Positions 24,701-33,375 of a stretch of DNA of 64,000 nt are shown here, one piece after another. The notes under the pieces were generated by a model. It did not search any database. It saw only the letters and a program-made list of their open reading frames with translations, and was not told where the DNA came from. This DNA comes from Limnomonas spitsbergensis (lineage: Eukaryota; Chlorophyta; Chlorophyceae; Chlamydomonadales): NCBI GenBank assembly GCA_037349105.1, contig JAYJMM010000039.1, positions 6,416,501-6,480,500 of the forward strand, in the 5' to 3' direction. Position 1 is the first letter of the stretch. Each line of letters starts with the position of its first letter. The position numbers and the translations under genes were made by a program.

Positions 24701-27700
24701 CTACGCGCTCGAGGACCTCGATGCCAGGTTCGTCAATGACCATAGTTATGCACAAGCCTCCACCACTCACCTCCGGCGCCACTGACACGTGAGGCAGCTC
24801 GCTCTTGGCCCCCTGCCCTCTACGCGCTCGAGGACCTCAATGCCAGGTTCGTCAATGACCATAGTTATGCACAAGCCTCCACCACTCACCTCCGGCGCCA
24901 CAAACACGTGTGACAGCTGGATCTTGGCCCCCAGCTCCCCTACACGTTCAAACACATCGATGCCAGAGTTGTTCATGGTCGCAGCCAAGGCCTTTATGTA
25001 ATCCAAGAGCGCGAAGCGGCGCCCGCCGATGGGCTTGCACTTGTGAAAAATGATGTCGATCGTGACGACGTTGAGGGGGCCTGCAGAGGGCAGCCCAAAG
25101 GGAGGGAGGGAGTGAGCACCGGGAACTCACACAAGCATGTTGGGGAAATTAACCTAATTAGCCTCGCCAAGCATTTAATTTGAAATCTGGATCTTGAAAT
25201 TTCGGAATTTGGATATTCTGACTTTCCCAGAGGGGCGCTTTTATTTCAAGAGTGATCCTTATCCTGCCCTATTCAAGCTCCACCTAATCATGGCTCAAGG
25301 CTCACACAAGGATAGAGAGCTCCACACCCTTTGGAACGAACTGGCGGGAGGGTGAAAAAATGTGCCACTGTGGGCCCAGGCTGCGCTGATTCCTTATCTC
25401 TCACGCCTCTCATGGGGCGTAGCTTTCTTTCTTTCTTTCTGCCATTGTGGGCAGTGTTCGCACCACTCCTTGGTGACAATCGGCCAAAGGATCTAGATGT
25501 GTGCGAGTCACGCGTGTGGGTACATATCCCCAAGCACGTACGCTACAACGGGTGAACGGAACAGTACAGCCCACCGGTGGCCTCATCATGGCTCTGGGCG
25601 CTCCAGCATGCCTGCTCAGCGCTTACCTGCCCCCCCCCAAGCGGCCATGGGCGAGTAGAATTGTAGCTGAATTGTAGCTGAAGCATGCTGAAAGGGGCTG
25701 GCGGGTGACCAGAAGAGCACAGTCTTCAGGGGCGATAATGCAGCTGAATTGTAGCTGAAAGGGCCTGGCGGGTGACCAGAAGAGAGCAGCTTTACAAGGG
25801 CCCCATCGTGGCTGTAGGAGCGCTCAAGCGTACATGCTCACCGTTTGGTTGCACCAGGCCTAGGTCCTGGCAGAGCTTCACAAACTGCGTCGAGCTCATC
25901 TTGGGGTTGTTCTCGTCGAAGTTGAGCCGGCCCTGGCCCACGGTGTACTTGCAGTAATTGACGAAGGTGCGCTTGATGACCTCGTTCTTCTCAGCCCCCT
26001 CGGGCGGCCCAGGCATCTGAACCCGGTTCTTGATGCGCTCCGCGCGAGCAGCCTTGTTCTGATGTGGGGGATGGGACAGAGGGGTCACCAGCGGCAGCGG
26101 CAACGGCGGCGGCAACGGCGGCGGCGGTGGCAGCGGCGGCAACCCTGGCATTTAGCTGGATCCTCTCCCCCCCCAGTATAATTCACACAGAAAAATAAAA
26201 GACCAAAATTGCAGCCCACCTATTGCAGCCCACCCATGGCGGCCCACCCATCGCAGCCCACCCATTGCGGCTCACCGATTGCGGCCTACCCATTGCGGCC
26301 CACCCATTGCGGCCCACCCATTGCCGCCCACCCATTGCGGCCCACCCATTGCGGCCCACCCATTGTGGCCCACCCATTGCGGCCCACCCATTGCGGCCCA
26401 CCCATTGCCGCCCACCCATTGCTGCCCACCCATTGCGGCCCACCCATTGTGGCCCACCCATTGCGGCCCACCCATTGCGGCCCACCCATTGTGGCCCACC
26501 CATTGCGGCCCACCTATGCATGGCAGCCAGTCCGTGAGGATCACCTGGTAGCTAGACAGCCTCTCGTAGCAGTCGCTGTATTCATGGAAGTTGAAGGTCC
26601 GGTGCTTGGCGGATGAATCGCAGCCAAACGCCATGATTTCACCTGCTTGCATTGGGGGAGGTGCATGGGGGTGCATGAGGGGAGGTGCTTGGGGGAAGGT
26701 GCATGGGGGAAGGTGCATGGGGGGAGGCGCATCTCGGGAGGTACATGGGGGGAGGTGTGTATAGGGAGGTGCTTGGAGGGATATACATGGGGGGAGGTGC
26801 ATGAAGGGAGGTGCTTGGAGGGAGGAACATGGAGGTGCATGGGGGAAGTGAATTGAGGGAGGTGTAAGGTATGTATACATGAGGGGAGGCGCATGGGGGG
26901 AGGTGCATGGGGGGGGGGGTGCAAGGAGGGGGGTGCATAGTTGTAGGTGCATGGGGGTGGTGAATGGAGGGAGGTGCATCGGAAAGGTGCATGGGGAGCA
27001 GTACAGGGGAGAAGGCACGGCGGAAGACACAGATGCCGATGCTGCATACGATATTGGGCGTGCGGCTGCCGTCAGGGGCATGCAAATTGTGCCATGAATT
27101 GCTGAGTCACCGTTAGTACTGCCTGCAAGAGAATATAGGGGGTGCGGCTGCCGTCAGGGGCATACAAATTGCGCCATGAACTGAAGGAGTCGCCGACATG
27201 AGGCACCGCCAGCCTGCGACATGGCTGACGACATGGGGGGTGCGGCTTCCCTTGCAGCCCGCAAATTTCATCAATAGATGCCATCAGCAACCAGCGTGCG
27301 GTACTGCTTCAAAAAAATTGGGCGGGGAGGCTGCCCTCTGGGACACACAAACTGCGCCATGAACTGCCAGAGGCACTGGCATGCGGCATTGCGCCATGCT
27401 GCCATGCACTCACCGGCAGTACAGCCCTCAGGTCCTGCACTCACCCAGCTTCTTCGAGGTCAGCCCATGGAGCACACCCATCTCTGCCAAGGCCGCCATC
27501 AAGGACTCGTAGTCCAGGTGGTTCCTGTTTTCTTTGTCATGTGCGCGAAAAACGATAGTGGCCCTCTCTTGCACGCCCCCTAAGGCCAGATTAGATACGC
27601 TAGGGTAAATCTCGCCACCAAGGAATCCCTGGCTTGGCTGTGGGCCCAGGCCAGCGTGGAAATTGGAAGTGACACCCTCGCGAGCCTGTGAAACGGATTC

Positions 27701-27867
27701 GACATCTGTTGGTTATCAAACCGGCACACCATGCCATTGCTTAAGACTGCCATACGAAATCGTTGTTTTCAATTAACTACCTCGTAGGCGCCTGAGGAGG
27801 AATGCCTCTTCATAAGTCGTTCCCCTCTGCTGATGCCATTCAGGACAACGTTCGGTGGCTCCGACAT
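799..27867 (-). CDS. EF-hand / p25-alpha / coiled-coil protein gene, 3' partial
   Basis: Twenty-one GT-AG exons join in one frame (844 codons). High to low: 27867-27781, 27685-27445, 26642-26545, 26058-25842, 25080-24890, 18697-18464, 17326-17210, 16777-16679, 15960-15910, 15369-15298, 13637-13483, 12429-12330, 11567-11487, 9777-9620, 7676-7574, 6649-6566, 5989-5912, 4958-4860, 4423-4361, 2553-2422, 870-799. Start MSEPPNVVLNG at 27867. Phases agree at every join, including the phase-1 joins (exons 2/3, 4/5) and phase-2 joins (11/12, 14/15). Order of parts: EF-hand-like segments, p25-alpha core, Pro/Ser linker, then short heptad-rich exons (FERVRDLEQQLEAVE, LEARSQTAEKEAKAAN, LEKQVQLLKIELTQK). 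No stop is reached, so the gene runs past base 1. p25-alpha proteins bind microtubules in animals and many are flagellar; a cytoskeletal role here is inference. Weakest exons are 7, 12 and 17-21; micro-exons may be missing. Confidence 0.8.
1027..1270. repeat. Minisatellite, unit about 12 bp (GTGATCCAGGT)
   Basis: About 20 units of GTGATCCAGGT with A/C changes. Lies in the intron between exons 20 and 21 of the minus gene. Confidence 0.85.
1320..2421. repeat. CCAGCA-rich array derived from the exon 20 donor
   Basis: It includes seven 33-bp units at 1,748-1,975 (AGGATCAGCCAGCACCCCTC...). On the sense strand the units read TGCTG|GTGGGTGTT or TGCTG|GTGGGGGATGATGAG, resembling the exon 20 donor TTGCTG|GTGGGTGATGAG. 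One nearly intact exon-tail copy sits at 2,140-2,205 (frame WVEVKELENHLIS). Confidence 0.75.
2777..2950. repeat. Two copies of a ~113-bp segment
   Basis: The stretch TTGAAGAAATTG(AA/TA)TCGATTGG with flanks occurs at about 2,777 and 2,884. Function unknown; intronic. Confidence 0.7.
2955..3475. repeat. Minisatellite, 28-bp unit with 18-bp inserts
   Basis: GGGTTGGGGGGACAGAGTCA plus CATCAGCCA, interrupted periodically by a GGATTGCCAGGGCG block, giving a two-level pattern. The three plus frames through it are artefacts. Confidence 0.9.
3490..3830. repeat. 43-bp tandem repeat
   Basis: AAGGTAGCACGATACGGCAC plus AGGTTAAGCCAGATTATGCTACC, about seven units, later ones diverged. A related motif (tagccggattgtaccac) occurs at 56,640-56,710 and near 440-480, so it is also dispersed. 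Confidence 0.85.
4130..4310 (-). repeat. Decayed copies of the exon 19 tail
   Basis: Exon 19 ends GCCATCATGTACATCAAG|GTGAGT. Copies at about 4,265-4,305 (GCCATCATGCACATTTAC|GTGAGT, donor kept) and 4,150-4,190 (donor lost) lie downstream in the intron, with CCCTAAACCC-type filler between. Confidence 0.75.
4655..4745. repeat. GCAGG/CAGTTGCATG short repeats
   Basis: GGGCAGGGCAGGGCAGGGCA run and CAGTTGCATG repeats, intronic. Confidence 0.7.
5083..5740. repeat. Minisatellite of CCCATGCATGGTACGACA-type units
   Basis: Alternating 24- and 32-bp units (CCCATGCATGGTACGACACA, CCCATGTATGGCAGAACACA, CCAAGATACGACACG) form a higher-order repeat of about 130-170 bases. Intronic; ends about 130 bases before the exon 18 acceptor. 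Frames of up to 280 codons across it are artefacts. Confidence 0.88.
6695..6775 (-). pseudogene. Frameshifted copy of exon 16 just upstream of it
   Basis: An acceptor (CGGGCAG|GCATTCGAG) and about 55 bases match exon 16 (6649-6566: GCCTTCGAGCTGAGGATC...), but one base is missing before CGTGATGAGG, so the coiled-coil frame breaks and no donor follows. This is an exon plus 3' splice site duplication now decayed. Confidence 0.65.
7060..7520. mobile_element. Possible MITE with TTTAGAGAATC inverted repeats
   Basis: TTTTAGAGAATCATCGGGAT at about 7,127 is repeated inverted at about 7,207-7,228 and again directly near 7,488-7,512. The middle is AT-rich with a palindrome (aatatttagta...tactaaatatt, 7,302-7,330). 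No coding capacity. Confidence 0.5.
7690..8060. repeat. Degenerate TCTAGGGTTTAATG repeats
   Basis: Telomere-like filler (GGGTTTAATGTCTAGGG) with about 16-20-base spacing, in the intron upstream of exon 15. Confidence 0.7.
8060..8648. repeat. 17-bp array (8,419-8,485) in otherwise unique intron sequence
   Basis: Four units of GTAACCGCCCAGCGTAG. The surrounding 8,060-8,600 shows no exon I can support; the minus frame 8379-8053 has no recognisable domain. Confidence 0.7.
8949..9620 (-). repeat. Six tandem 112-bp copies of an exon 14 segment
   Basis: Units start at 8949, 9061, 9173, 9285, 9397 and 9509 and are almost identical; the real exon 14 (9777-9620) begins the series. On the minus strand each unit carries the last 53 bases of the exon (frame QGSNTASLGATLVQLVMR), the donor ATGAG|GTGAGG, 59 intron-like bases and an acceptor-like AG. 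Including one copy would shift frame and meet TGA, so they are probably intronic. Decayed copies of the GGTCATGAG|GTGAG tail continue to about 8,650. Confidence 0.85.
10175..10265 (-). repeat. Dispersed repeat F1
   Basis: The complement contains GATTAAGGAAGCC and a CCGTTCGGCTGTAGCAC-type core. Copies: 10,175-10,265 (-), 15,005-15,075 (-), 18,105-18,195 (+), 57,218-57,345 (+, split by an AT run), 57,535-57,612 (+). The AT-rich flank (ttaattaatttatttat) also recurs. A short non-autonomous element is likely. Confidence 0.65.
10330..10440 (+). repeat. Dispersed repeat F2 (hairpin type)
   Basis: Core GTTTCCTTAACCTCCACGCC, then CTAATAGGGC, TTAGCTTTCTTTC, with a potential ACGCCC...GGGCGT stem. Copies: 10,330-10,440 (+), 17,074-17,135 (-), 17,838-17,895 (-), 25,370-25,445 (+), 31,785-31,860 (+, partial), 58,016-58,072 (-). 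The extended copies share GGTAACGGTGCGGATGTGGC. Confidence 0.6.
10740..11470. repeat. Minisatellite, unit about 24 bp
   Basis: Units such as CATGCAGCGGCATGCCCCAC with length variants. It begins 17 bases past the donor of exon 13 (11567-11487). Long frames on both strands through it are artefacts. Confidence 0.85.
11600..11932. repeat. Minisatellite, 22-bp unit
   Basis: Fifteen or so units of TATGAGGAATGGGTGTGAAC plus two bases. It ends about 30 bases before the acceptor of exon 13 on the sense (minus) strand, so it abuts a 3' splice site. Confidence 0.85.
12640..13482 (-). repeat. Decayed copies of the exon 11 tail
   Basis: Exon 11 ends GAGGGCAG|GTGCGTC followed by AAAGCGCTGGGGGCCATCTG. The block recurs at about 13,393 (CTGGCGGGCAG|GTGCGCGC, then AAAGCGCTGGCGGCTATCTG), at about 12,873 (GGCGGGCAG|GTGGCAC) and in weaker form near 12,800 and 12,650. 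Donor and following intron are copied together. Confidence 0.7.
12895..13320. repeat. G-rich minisatellite
   Basis: Units of GGGGGACCCAGGGGG with variable G or GA spacers, on the plus strand (template for the minus gene). Dense G-runs give strong quadruplex potential. It lies in intron 11, between copies of the exon 11 tail at about 13,390 and 12,873. Confidence 0.85.
13640..13790. repeat. GTAGGGTTTAGTAAAA repeats
   Basis: Eight or nine 16-18-base telomere-like units immediately upstream of exon 11 on the sense strand. Confidence 0.75.
14270..15000. repeat. AT-rich ~62-bp repeats, then ~118-bp repeats
   Basis: 14,280-14,705 has diverged units with ATGGAAGCCAATCAGC and TTTAATTCCGTAT. 14,755-15,000 has two to three copies of a 118-base segment (AGCAAATGCTCCAAACCC ... 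ACCATCTCG ... GAGACCTAAACC). Intronic; no gene seen from 13,790 to 15,290 apart from repeat copies. Confidence 0.7.
15515..15905 (-). repeat. Array starting at the exon 9 donor, 38-bp unit
   Basis: About ten units reading GTGCAGCTGGCAG followed by GGGTTTGGGATGAGGGTTTA on the sense strand. The exon 9 end is CAGCTGCTGCAG|GTCTGAGG, and the units resemble this tail. Confidence 0.75.
19163..24345. repeat. 5.2-kb array of the 12-bp unit CTGGCACCTGAG
   Basis: About 430 units lie within the intron between exons 24890 and 18697. The 12-bp register is kept over about 5 kb with only substitutions, until 6-bp units appear near 24,190-24,230. A higher-order duplication is visible: the segment from about 19,980 to 20,880 matches 21,780-22,680 at an offset of exactly 1,800 bases, down to rare variants (GAGGTGGCACC, TGATCTGGC). 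Because the unit is a multiple of 3 and stop-poor in some frames, it yields a false 1,769-codon LAPE frame (+) and QVPA frames (-). In the sense strand each unit contains CAG|GTGCCAG, a donor-like site. Confidence 0.93.
24360..24889 (-). repeat. Four decaying copies of the exon 5 tail
   Basis: After the true donor at 24,890 (GCGCCGGAG|GTGAGT) the segment recurs with donors near 24,771, 24,650, 24,519 and 24,382, in units of about 120-137 bases. Similarity falls with distance: the first copy keeps GTG GCG CCG GAG|GTGAGTGG, while the last keeps VAPE-coding sequence and a donor but little else. The 5-kb 12-bp array starts right after the last copy. Confidence 0.75.
24890..26058 (-). CDS. p25-alpha core (exons 4 and 5 of the long minus gene)
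   Basis: Exon 4 (26058-25842) reads KRTFVNYCKYTVGQG, then MSSTQFVKLCQDLGLVQPNG. Exon 5 (25080-24890) continues PLNVVTIDIIFHKCKPIGG and LDYIKALAATMNNSG. This follows the p25-alpha/TPPP pattern: a KLC.D motif, then V..DI.F.K.K, then an ALA-type helix. The exons join in phase 1 through the GGC codon. Known family: p25-alpha proteins promote tubulin polymerisation or are ciliary. The placement upstream of a coiled-coil tail is unlike vertebrate TPPP, which is short. The domain call rests on motif recall and was not checked by a profile search. Confidence 0.75.
26215..26515. repeat. 13-bp minisatellite (GCGGCCCACCCATT)
   Basis: About 22 units, starting about 25 bases after the exon 3 donor on the sense strand. 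Confidence 0.9.
26545..27685 (-). CDS. EF-hand-like exons 2 and 3 of the long minus gene
   Basis: Exon 2 (27685-27445) contains TIVFRAHDKENRNHLDYES followed by LMAALAEMG, an EF-hand-like loop with acidic and Asn positions and a hydrophobic helix. Exon 3 (26642-26545) contains a weaker second one, DSSAKHRTFNFHEYSDCYER. They join in phase 1 (GGT codon). Loop acidic positions are incomplete, so calcium binding is doubtful. The array 26,645-27,000 ends directly at the exon 3 acceptor, and the array 26,215-26,515 begins about 25 bases after its donor. Confidence 0.65.
26645..27000. repeat. GGGAGGTGCATG minisatellite
   Basis: Irregular 12-19-base units, abutting the exon 3 acceptor at 26,642. Confidence 0.85.
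27050..27400. repeat. Three copies of a ~50-base segment
   Basis: GTGCGGCTGCCGTCAGGGGC followed by ATACAAATTGCGCCATGAACTG at about 27,058, 27,140 and (diverged) 27,320. The minus frame of each reads QFMAQF(A/V)CP(D/R)G-like, so a duplicated exon is possible, but no joining phase was found. Confidence 0.55.
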
Positions 27868-28559
27868 GGTATGCGGTAGTTAATGTTGCAGGACCCAGCA
27901 ATACGAATTAAGTCGACGACGGTCCTAGTATCCCTCGTATAGTCGTATTGCTGTTCCGAATGCTCGATGTTCCTTGATGGTCCTCGAAGCCCGGCCTCAA
28001 AAATCGGCATGAAAAACTTCCACCGTAATTACGTCAGAATCGCCGCATTCGTACAGACGATCAGTTACGACTGCAAAGGGGCGTGCCGGGCTGATGGCGT
28101 GGACAGAGGCCTCTGCAGAGGGTGTCGAGAGTTCAGGCTTGGGAAGTTGGTCGTTGGTGTAAAGGCTAATTGCCGGTGGGCCAAGTCGTCACACTTTTAG
28201 ATTTCGGCGGTTTCGGACACGTGGCCGTTCTACATGAAGCGGCCAACTGCCACTTGCCCGACCGGCTGCCCGCAATACCATGGGCCCAATTCTGCTCCGA
28301 AAGCGTGGGCACCTTCATCTCCTTTTCAAATGTCCATCGCCTGGGTGCCGTTTTTCGGCAGAGCCCCCCCGGGCGGTCGAAGGTCGTGGGGGCGAAGCCC
28401 CCAGAGTCACCCCGTATGGCCGTATCTGTCCGTCAGTCAACCCGATGTTTCTGAAACGCCCCGGAAACTTTACGCGCTACAGCGCAAATCAACCGGCTAT
28501 ATTTATTATATAGGCACTCTCGTTGGTTGCATCCCTGCCCGCCGCCTTCACTGGCTTCG
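27868..28559. other. Upstream region of the long minus gene; no gene seen
   Basis: About 700 bases between the ATG at 27867 (minus) and the retroelement. It should hold the promoter. Minus-strand reading from 28,450 gives a GC-rich palindromic stretch (gggggcgaagccccc at 28,389-28,403). Short plus frames (28170-28620) show no recognisable domain. Confidence 0.4.
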
Positions 28560-30930
28560 TGCATGCTATGCTCATACGAAACTTATCCTCCATCCCAGCC
28601 CTTCACCTCGCCCACTCTGAGGGTTCCTTCTAGCAAGATCTTGCTTCCCTCCTTGTCCGATACCCCATTCATACCAAGCACAAAACAGGAACCGCGCCTA
28701 CCACGAATTGGTGTCTCCCGGAACCCATGATGCAAGTGCTCTCAGATCACATGTCCACCCATATCCACCGTTTTGCATCTCCTCTCGACGTTTCCTACCA
28801 TGCACGCACATACCATCACGATTGCCTCTTTGGGGCTCTCCATAACGCGTACTCCACACCTTGGACTGGCAACTCGTTCGTTCATCCAGACTTCAACATA
28901 AAAACAATCACAATCCGCCAGCGTGACTACGGTACGACACTGACCCACATGCACGATTATCCTTGCCCCAGTTTGGAAGAACTCAACTTTAATGAATTGG
29001 GCCTCCCACGTCAATGTGGTTCAAGGTCTTACTCTTCACACCGACCCCACCTTTCGCTTTTCTGCCCCGGACCACATGGCACATCTACACAGCCACACAA
29101 CCAACATACGGCACTCCCAAGTGGCCACTCCAACTTCTCGTCATTGGGAACGCAGAGGGCCTCGCTCGCTTCTAGCCTGTCCCCCCTCCCACTGCTCCAG
29201 CCGATACAATTGTACAACTGTGCTCTCACTATCTGTCCATGGACACCCACTGGGCACCACGCCTGTCGCCTGCTCACCGTCCACATCCACCCACTCGACA
29301 CCAATCCCAACTTCGCATGCCAGATGGCAACACCCCCTGGCTTCTCTATCGCCTCCCAATTACACACACACACTCTCCCGCCAACTCCTATCCCACTTGC
29401 GTCACTCACTTTTCCCCTTCTCCTTTTCGATGAACTCAGATCACTCTGGCTACCCCCCTAACTATCCACTTGCTTGGCCGTTGCTTCCTGCATACTACAC
29501 AGACGGGGCTTGTGTGCACGATGATACCGGCGCCAACATGATAGGGGCTGCCTTTTACTTCACAGTCGATGGTTCCACCCATACAGTCAACCCTACTGGT
29601 AAAAGTGAAACGAATACTATCACCATGGCTGAACTTGGAGGCATCCATGTAGTCCTTGACCATGCCAACACACCTTCCGAACAACCAATACATGGCCTCC
29701 CTCCCGCCTGGCCCTGCCTACCCCAAGTCCCAAGACGAAACTCAAACGGATGCAAACAACACCCCTTGGTTCACTTCTGACCTCACCTCCTCTAGTATCA
29801 AGCAAAGGCACACCTTCACTCTTCTTGCCCTCACGTCACGGATGGTGATCCTACCTTATCTTGTGCTACATATACCCGCATCATCGAAGAAAATGCCACC
29901 TCTTTACCCATGTATAACAATCACATGTGGCAGTCTTCAGCTTGCCATTTTTCTCTGAAGCGCTGCATCCTCCGCATGCGCGCCAACCTTTTATGGGCAC
30001 CTAAACGGGCCCTTCTCTTCCGAATTCCCTACAAAATATCAGTCCGCTCGTTTACCGATGGCCTCTGCCCCATGTGTACACCACCTCCTAATGGACCATA
30101 TGACGCTACTTCTGACACTCAGGGACACATGTTTGGAAGATGACAGCATCCCCGTAGGCAGGCCTCTTATATCTCCCGACACAACAAGGCCTCTGCCTCA
30201 TCCAACGATCTCTCCACAGGGGCACAAAGAGTGGTATGTTCTCAATTATGGATGCAACACCAGCTACATCTCTCCCACCATGCGTCTATGACACCCGTAT
30301 CCCGCAATGGATGCTTCCCGCTGTCCCCCCTGCCACACTCTACCGCCTTCGTCCTGATCTCCTCTTAGTTGAAGGCCTCACTATTGGCCATTGCCGATCT
30401 CCACAGTTATCCTCATGCCCGGCCTGCCAACCCTGCCTTCCTTCTTGACATCCAACGACGTTGTTCTATCCATATTATTGAGCTCGGGTTTACCTCCAAT
30501 CGTCAATTTTTGCCTTTCCCACAAATCCACACAACATGCAAAATTGGTACATTTGCTTCGCGATGCCGGATGGACCCTGGCTCTCAACACTTATCATGGA
30601 CCCGCTCTATACTTCTGCCCCCCACCCTCTTCCAAATCCGCCCCCACCCCTTGTTACAGAAATCACATACCCCTATATATGTTCACTTCGTCATCATTGG
30701 TTGCTCTGGCATTTTCTATAAAGATATCATGGGCCTCTTCCCAGTCCTTGGTATCCCACCCCTCCACGTCCCCCCACTTCTGAAACAACTAGCAGTTCAC
30801 ACTTCCCAGTCTGCCTTTTCCATCCATTGTCTCCGACGTTTCCTTGAAAACAGTCCACCCGGCTGCCGGCTGCATCTCCCCCTCTTCTAACTGACCCGCC
30901 ATAGCCCCTTTCCCCCTTAAGGTTTTATTC
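28560..30930 (+). mobile_element. Decayed non-LTR (LINE-like) retroelement, 3' part
   Basis: Fragments in all three plus frames form one decayed ORF. An upstream piece reads DHMSTHIHRFASPLDVSYHA and AYSTPWTGNSF. RNase H follows near 29,480-29,680: YYTDGACVHDDTGANMIGAA with the TMAELGGIHVVL helix (catalytic D and E visible). A zinc-finger-like DGLCPMC...GHMFGRC lies near 30,055-30,145. A C-terminal domain of algal LINE polyproteins lies at 30,310-30,850 (LYRLRPDLLLVEGL, HAKLVHLLRDAGWT, RRFLENSP). Several frameshifts separate these pieces, so it is inactive. No endonuclease or reverse-transcriptase motif was seen in the window. Confidence 0.7.
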
Positions 30931-32470
30931 AGACCGGGGCTTGGGCGTCTCGTCAACCTGTACTTCCCAAATCCACGCCGCATCGGCGTTCTCTTTTAAT
31001 TTCTTGTATTAAGGTTATTCCTGTCAGGCATCAAAGGCCGAGGTGCAGAAATGAGAACAAAGCTACATACCAAGGATGGATGCCTGGATCTCATAGCGGA
31101 TGACGTAAGATGTCGCGCGACAGCTGCAACTTCGGTTCTCTGTGCGCAATTCGATACGCAGCATTAACAACACGCACTTCGCCAGCGATAGATATGTGAC
31201 AAATATTTTGAGATCCTGCAACATGGCGAGGGGGGTTGCATGGGGTCCATGTGACCCCGTCCGCACCTGCACCTGCCCTCTGACAAGTCACACACCCGAC
31301 TGCTCTGCCGTTTTTATGCTGCGCAGTCTCAGCACCTCTGATTACCGGTACTTGATTGTCGGTTGGGGTGGTGACGTCAGAAATTGCTTTAAGTATTCTA
31401 CCGGTGTAGATTTCCTGGCAATTGTTTCATTGCAAATTGTTTCCTCCAGCAAGCTATGAGCAAACCAGTTTATTGGAATAGCCAGTTCTTTTTTCAAACC
31501 TTCATCTAACTTTTTACGCATGCGTTATTGCGGCCGTGTGAGTGCTTGTTGGTCATGTGCATGTCATGTTTCCTGCTCGCCTTTTTCTCGGCTAAAGACG
31601 AGGGTTACACGCACAGGCACGCATCCGGGATGATTTTTGTGTTCGCGTCCCAGTTTTTAGGGTTGGGCGGCCGATCTCACACCTTGTAAAGTCCTCGCAA
31701 ACGATCGCCGTCGTCTTCCTTTCTTTTTTTCTATCTACTCCGTTTTGTTGCAATGGCTGGCAAACCTCTAGTTGCCTCTTTCTTTTTGCTCATGGTAACG
31801 GTGCGGATGTGGCTACGGCCCCAACTCCCCAAGCTGCGGTGTTTCATCAACATAAGTTCAACCAGACTGACATGTCTGGCAATTCAGTTAATATCGGTTC
31901 TGAAGTTGCAATTTGCAGTTGATAGTTACTGAATGTCGTTCATTCTCAACCGAAGTCATATTGCCACTTCAATTGGTTTAGATGGATGTGTAATCTTTTA
32001 AGTTTCCTGGTTTCGAAAAAGGAATGGTTTTTTATTTGAAATTCCTGATTTTGAAGAGGAATACTTTTTAAGAACCATTTATAATAAGGTGGTTGAAACG
32101 GTTATGATGTACACACCACCATCGCAAAACAACTAAGCCATTCAACTAAGTCAGGGTTCATATACCACCTCATCACCAACATGTTGAGTTACCACAAGTT
32201 ACTGACAGCAAGGTCATGACAGGTGTGATGGGCGATACGTATGGCGTGCCAGTGCTTCTCTATACAGTATGTTGAGACGTGGTTTGGAGCAAGGTCGCCT
32301 CCTTAGTAGCAACCATTATCTTTCCAGTCTCGCCCATCTAGCGTCCAGAAGCCAGCTCTTCTATGCCCCTCAACTCCCGGGGTGCCTTCTCTATCACTTA
32401 TGGGGAGCTTACAGATTGGGTGACCAGATGCTGTGGCAAGGGGGGCAGCTTGGGTGAAGGCCCACGCAGC
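30930..32470. other. Mostly unassigned sequence
   Basis: A possible minus exon lies at 31,224-31,070: acceptor ATGTTGCAG, about 49 open codons, donor CTTG|GTATGT, but two frames compete. A CGCATGCGTTA(T/C)TGCGGCC motif near 31,518 recurs at 38,238. 31,785-31,860 is a partial F2 repeat. 31,880-32,250 is AT-rich with no gene seen. Confidence 0.35.
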
Positions 32471-32589
32471 ATTCCTAGCCACCAGGCAGCATTCCAGGCC
32501 ACGACCGCGACCTACCGCAATGCCAGAGTGTATATGAAGTGTAGCTGACGCGTAGTGAACCTACTATCTGACCACATCTGCTGCTATTG

Positions 32590-32725
32590 TGATGGGGTAT
32601 TATTCGAAGGGCCCCCCCGTGGCTAGTTCCATGCATGGGTTCCCCCCGGACGAGCCCAGCTGCACCTGCTCGTAGGCCTTGTCCATTAGCGCCAACATCT
32701 CGATGGCAGCAGCACGGGTCAATAA
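32590..32725 (-). pseudogene. Gene fragment inside the repeat, also present at 42,960-43,060
   Basis: The minus strand reads EMLALMDKAYEQVQLGSSGG and then MELATGGPFE before a stop. The element at 42,159-43,382 carries a broken relative (VLVLVDKA, stop, KQVQLDTS, then GGLMELATE). Captured host-gene sequence or a decayed element protein are both possible. Confidence 0.4.
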
Positions 32726-32732
32726 CATTACA

Positions 32733-33375
32733 CATCTACATCATGCTGAAAAGAGGCTCAGCCGTGTCGCTCGGTGTCCAACTGTCTCATTGAAAATTGA
32801 AAAGGAGGAGAACGGAAACAAACAGAAAAAATATGAGGTGAAGACAGCCGGAATGTCCACTCAATAACACAAATTGACCCTCTCAAACCTAGGCCTCCAC
32901 GAGTCCATGACATTACGCCGCTGGGCCATGCTGAAAAGGCTCGCCCACGTGGGTGCCCGACTGTCTGGTGAAAGCTAGAGGAGAAAGGAAAGGAACAGAC
33001 AGACAACGGAGACCGGCCTCAAAAGGAATCCCCAGCCCATGCATGCAGATCCTAGCCTTTAACAAAGGGGGGAGAATAAAGGAACCTGCCGCCCCCAGGT
33101 CCTGTCAGCCATTCACTGGAAGAACCAAGGAGGAAAATGTGGACAAAGTGGGAGGGGTCAGAGAGGACAGGTGGGAGTGGCAAGACAGGCGGAGACATGA
33201 TGTGGGTTTGTACCTACGAGAGGTTACATAGCCCAGATTTCAATGACATATCTTAAAATATAGCATCTCCAGGCTCTGATAGGGGGCAAACTCTCATGCA
33301 CCTCTGGGCCCTGCTGAAAAGGCTCGGCCGCATGGGCGGTTGGGCGCCCAATCCTGCGCCCAACAGTCGAGTGAA
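32733..33375 (+). repeat. Three solo ends of the 'CTCTGGGCCC' family
   Basis: Direct-orientation copies at 32,733-32,810, 32,905-32,985 and 33,293-33,375, each with the core (C/A)TGCTGAAAAGGCTCGGCCG followed by a GGGCG and an AAAGGA-type tract. Other solo copies: 55,383-55,460 (+), 56,370-56,400 (-) and 58,693-58,752 (-). Confidence 0.6.

Noticed and set aside
28727..29780. Two long plus-strand frames as host genes
   Set aside because: Their pieces, in different frames, line up as one decayed retroelement polyprotein with an RNase H core.
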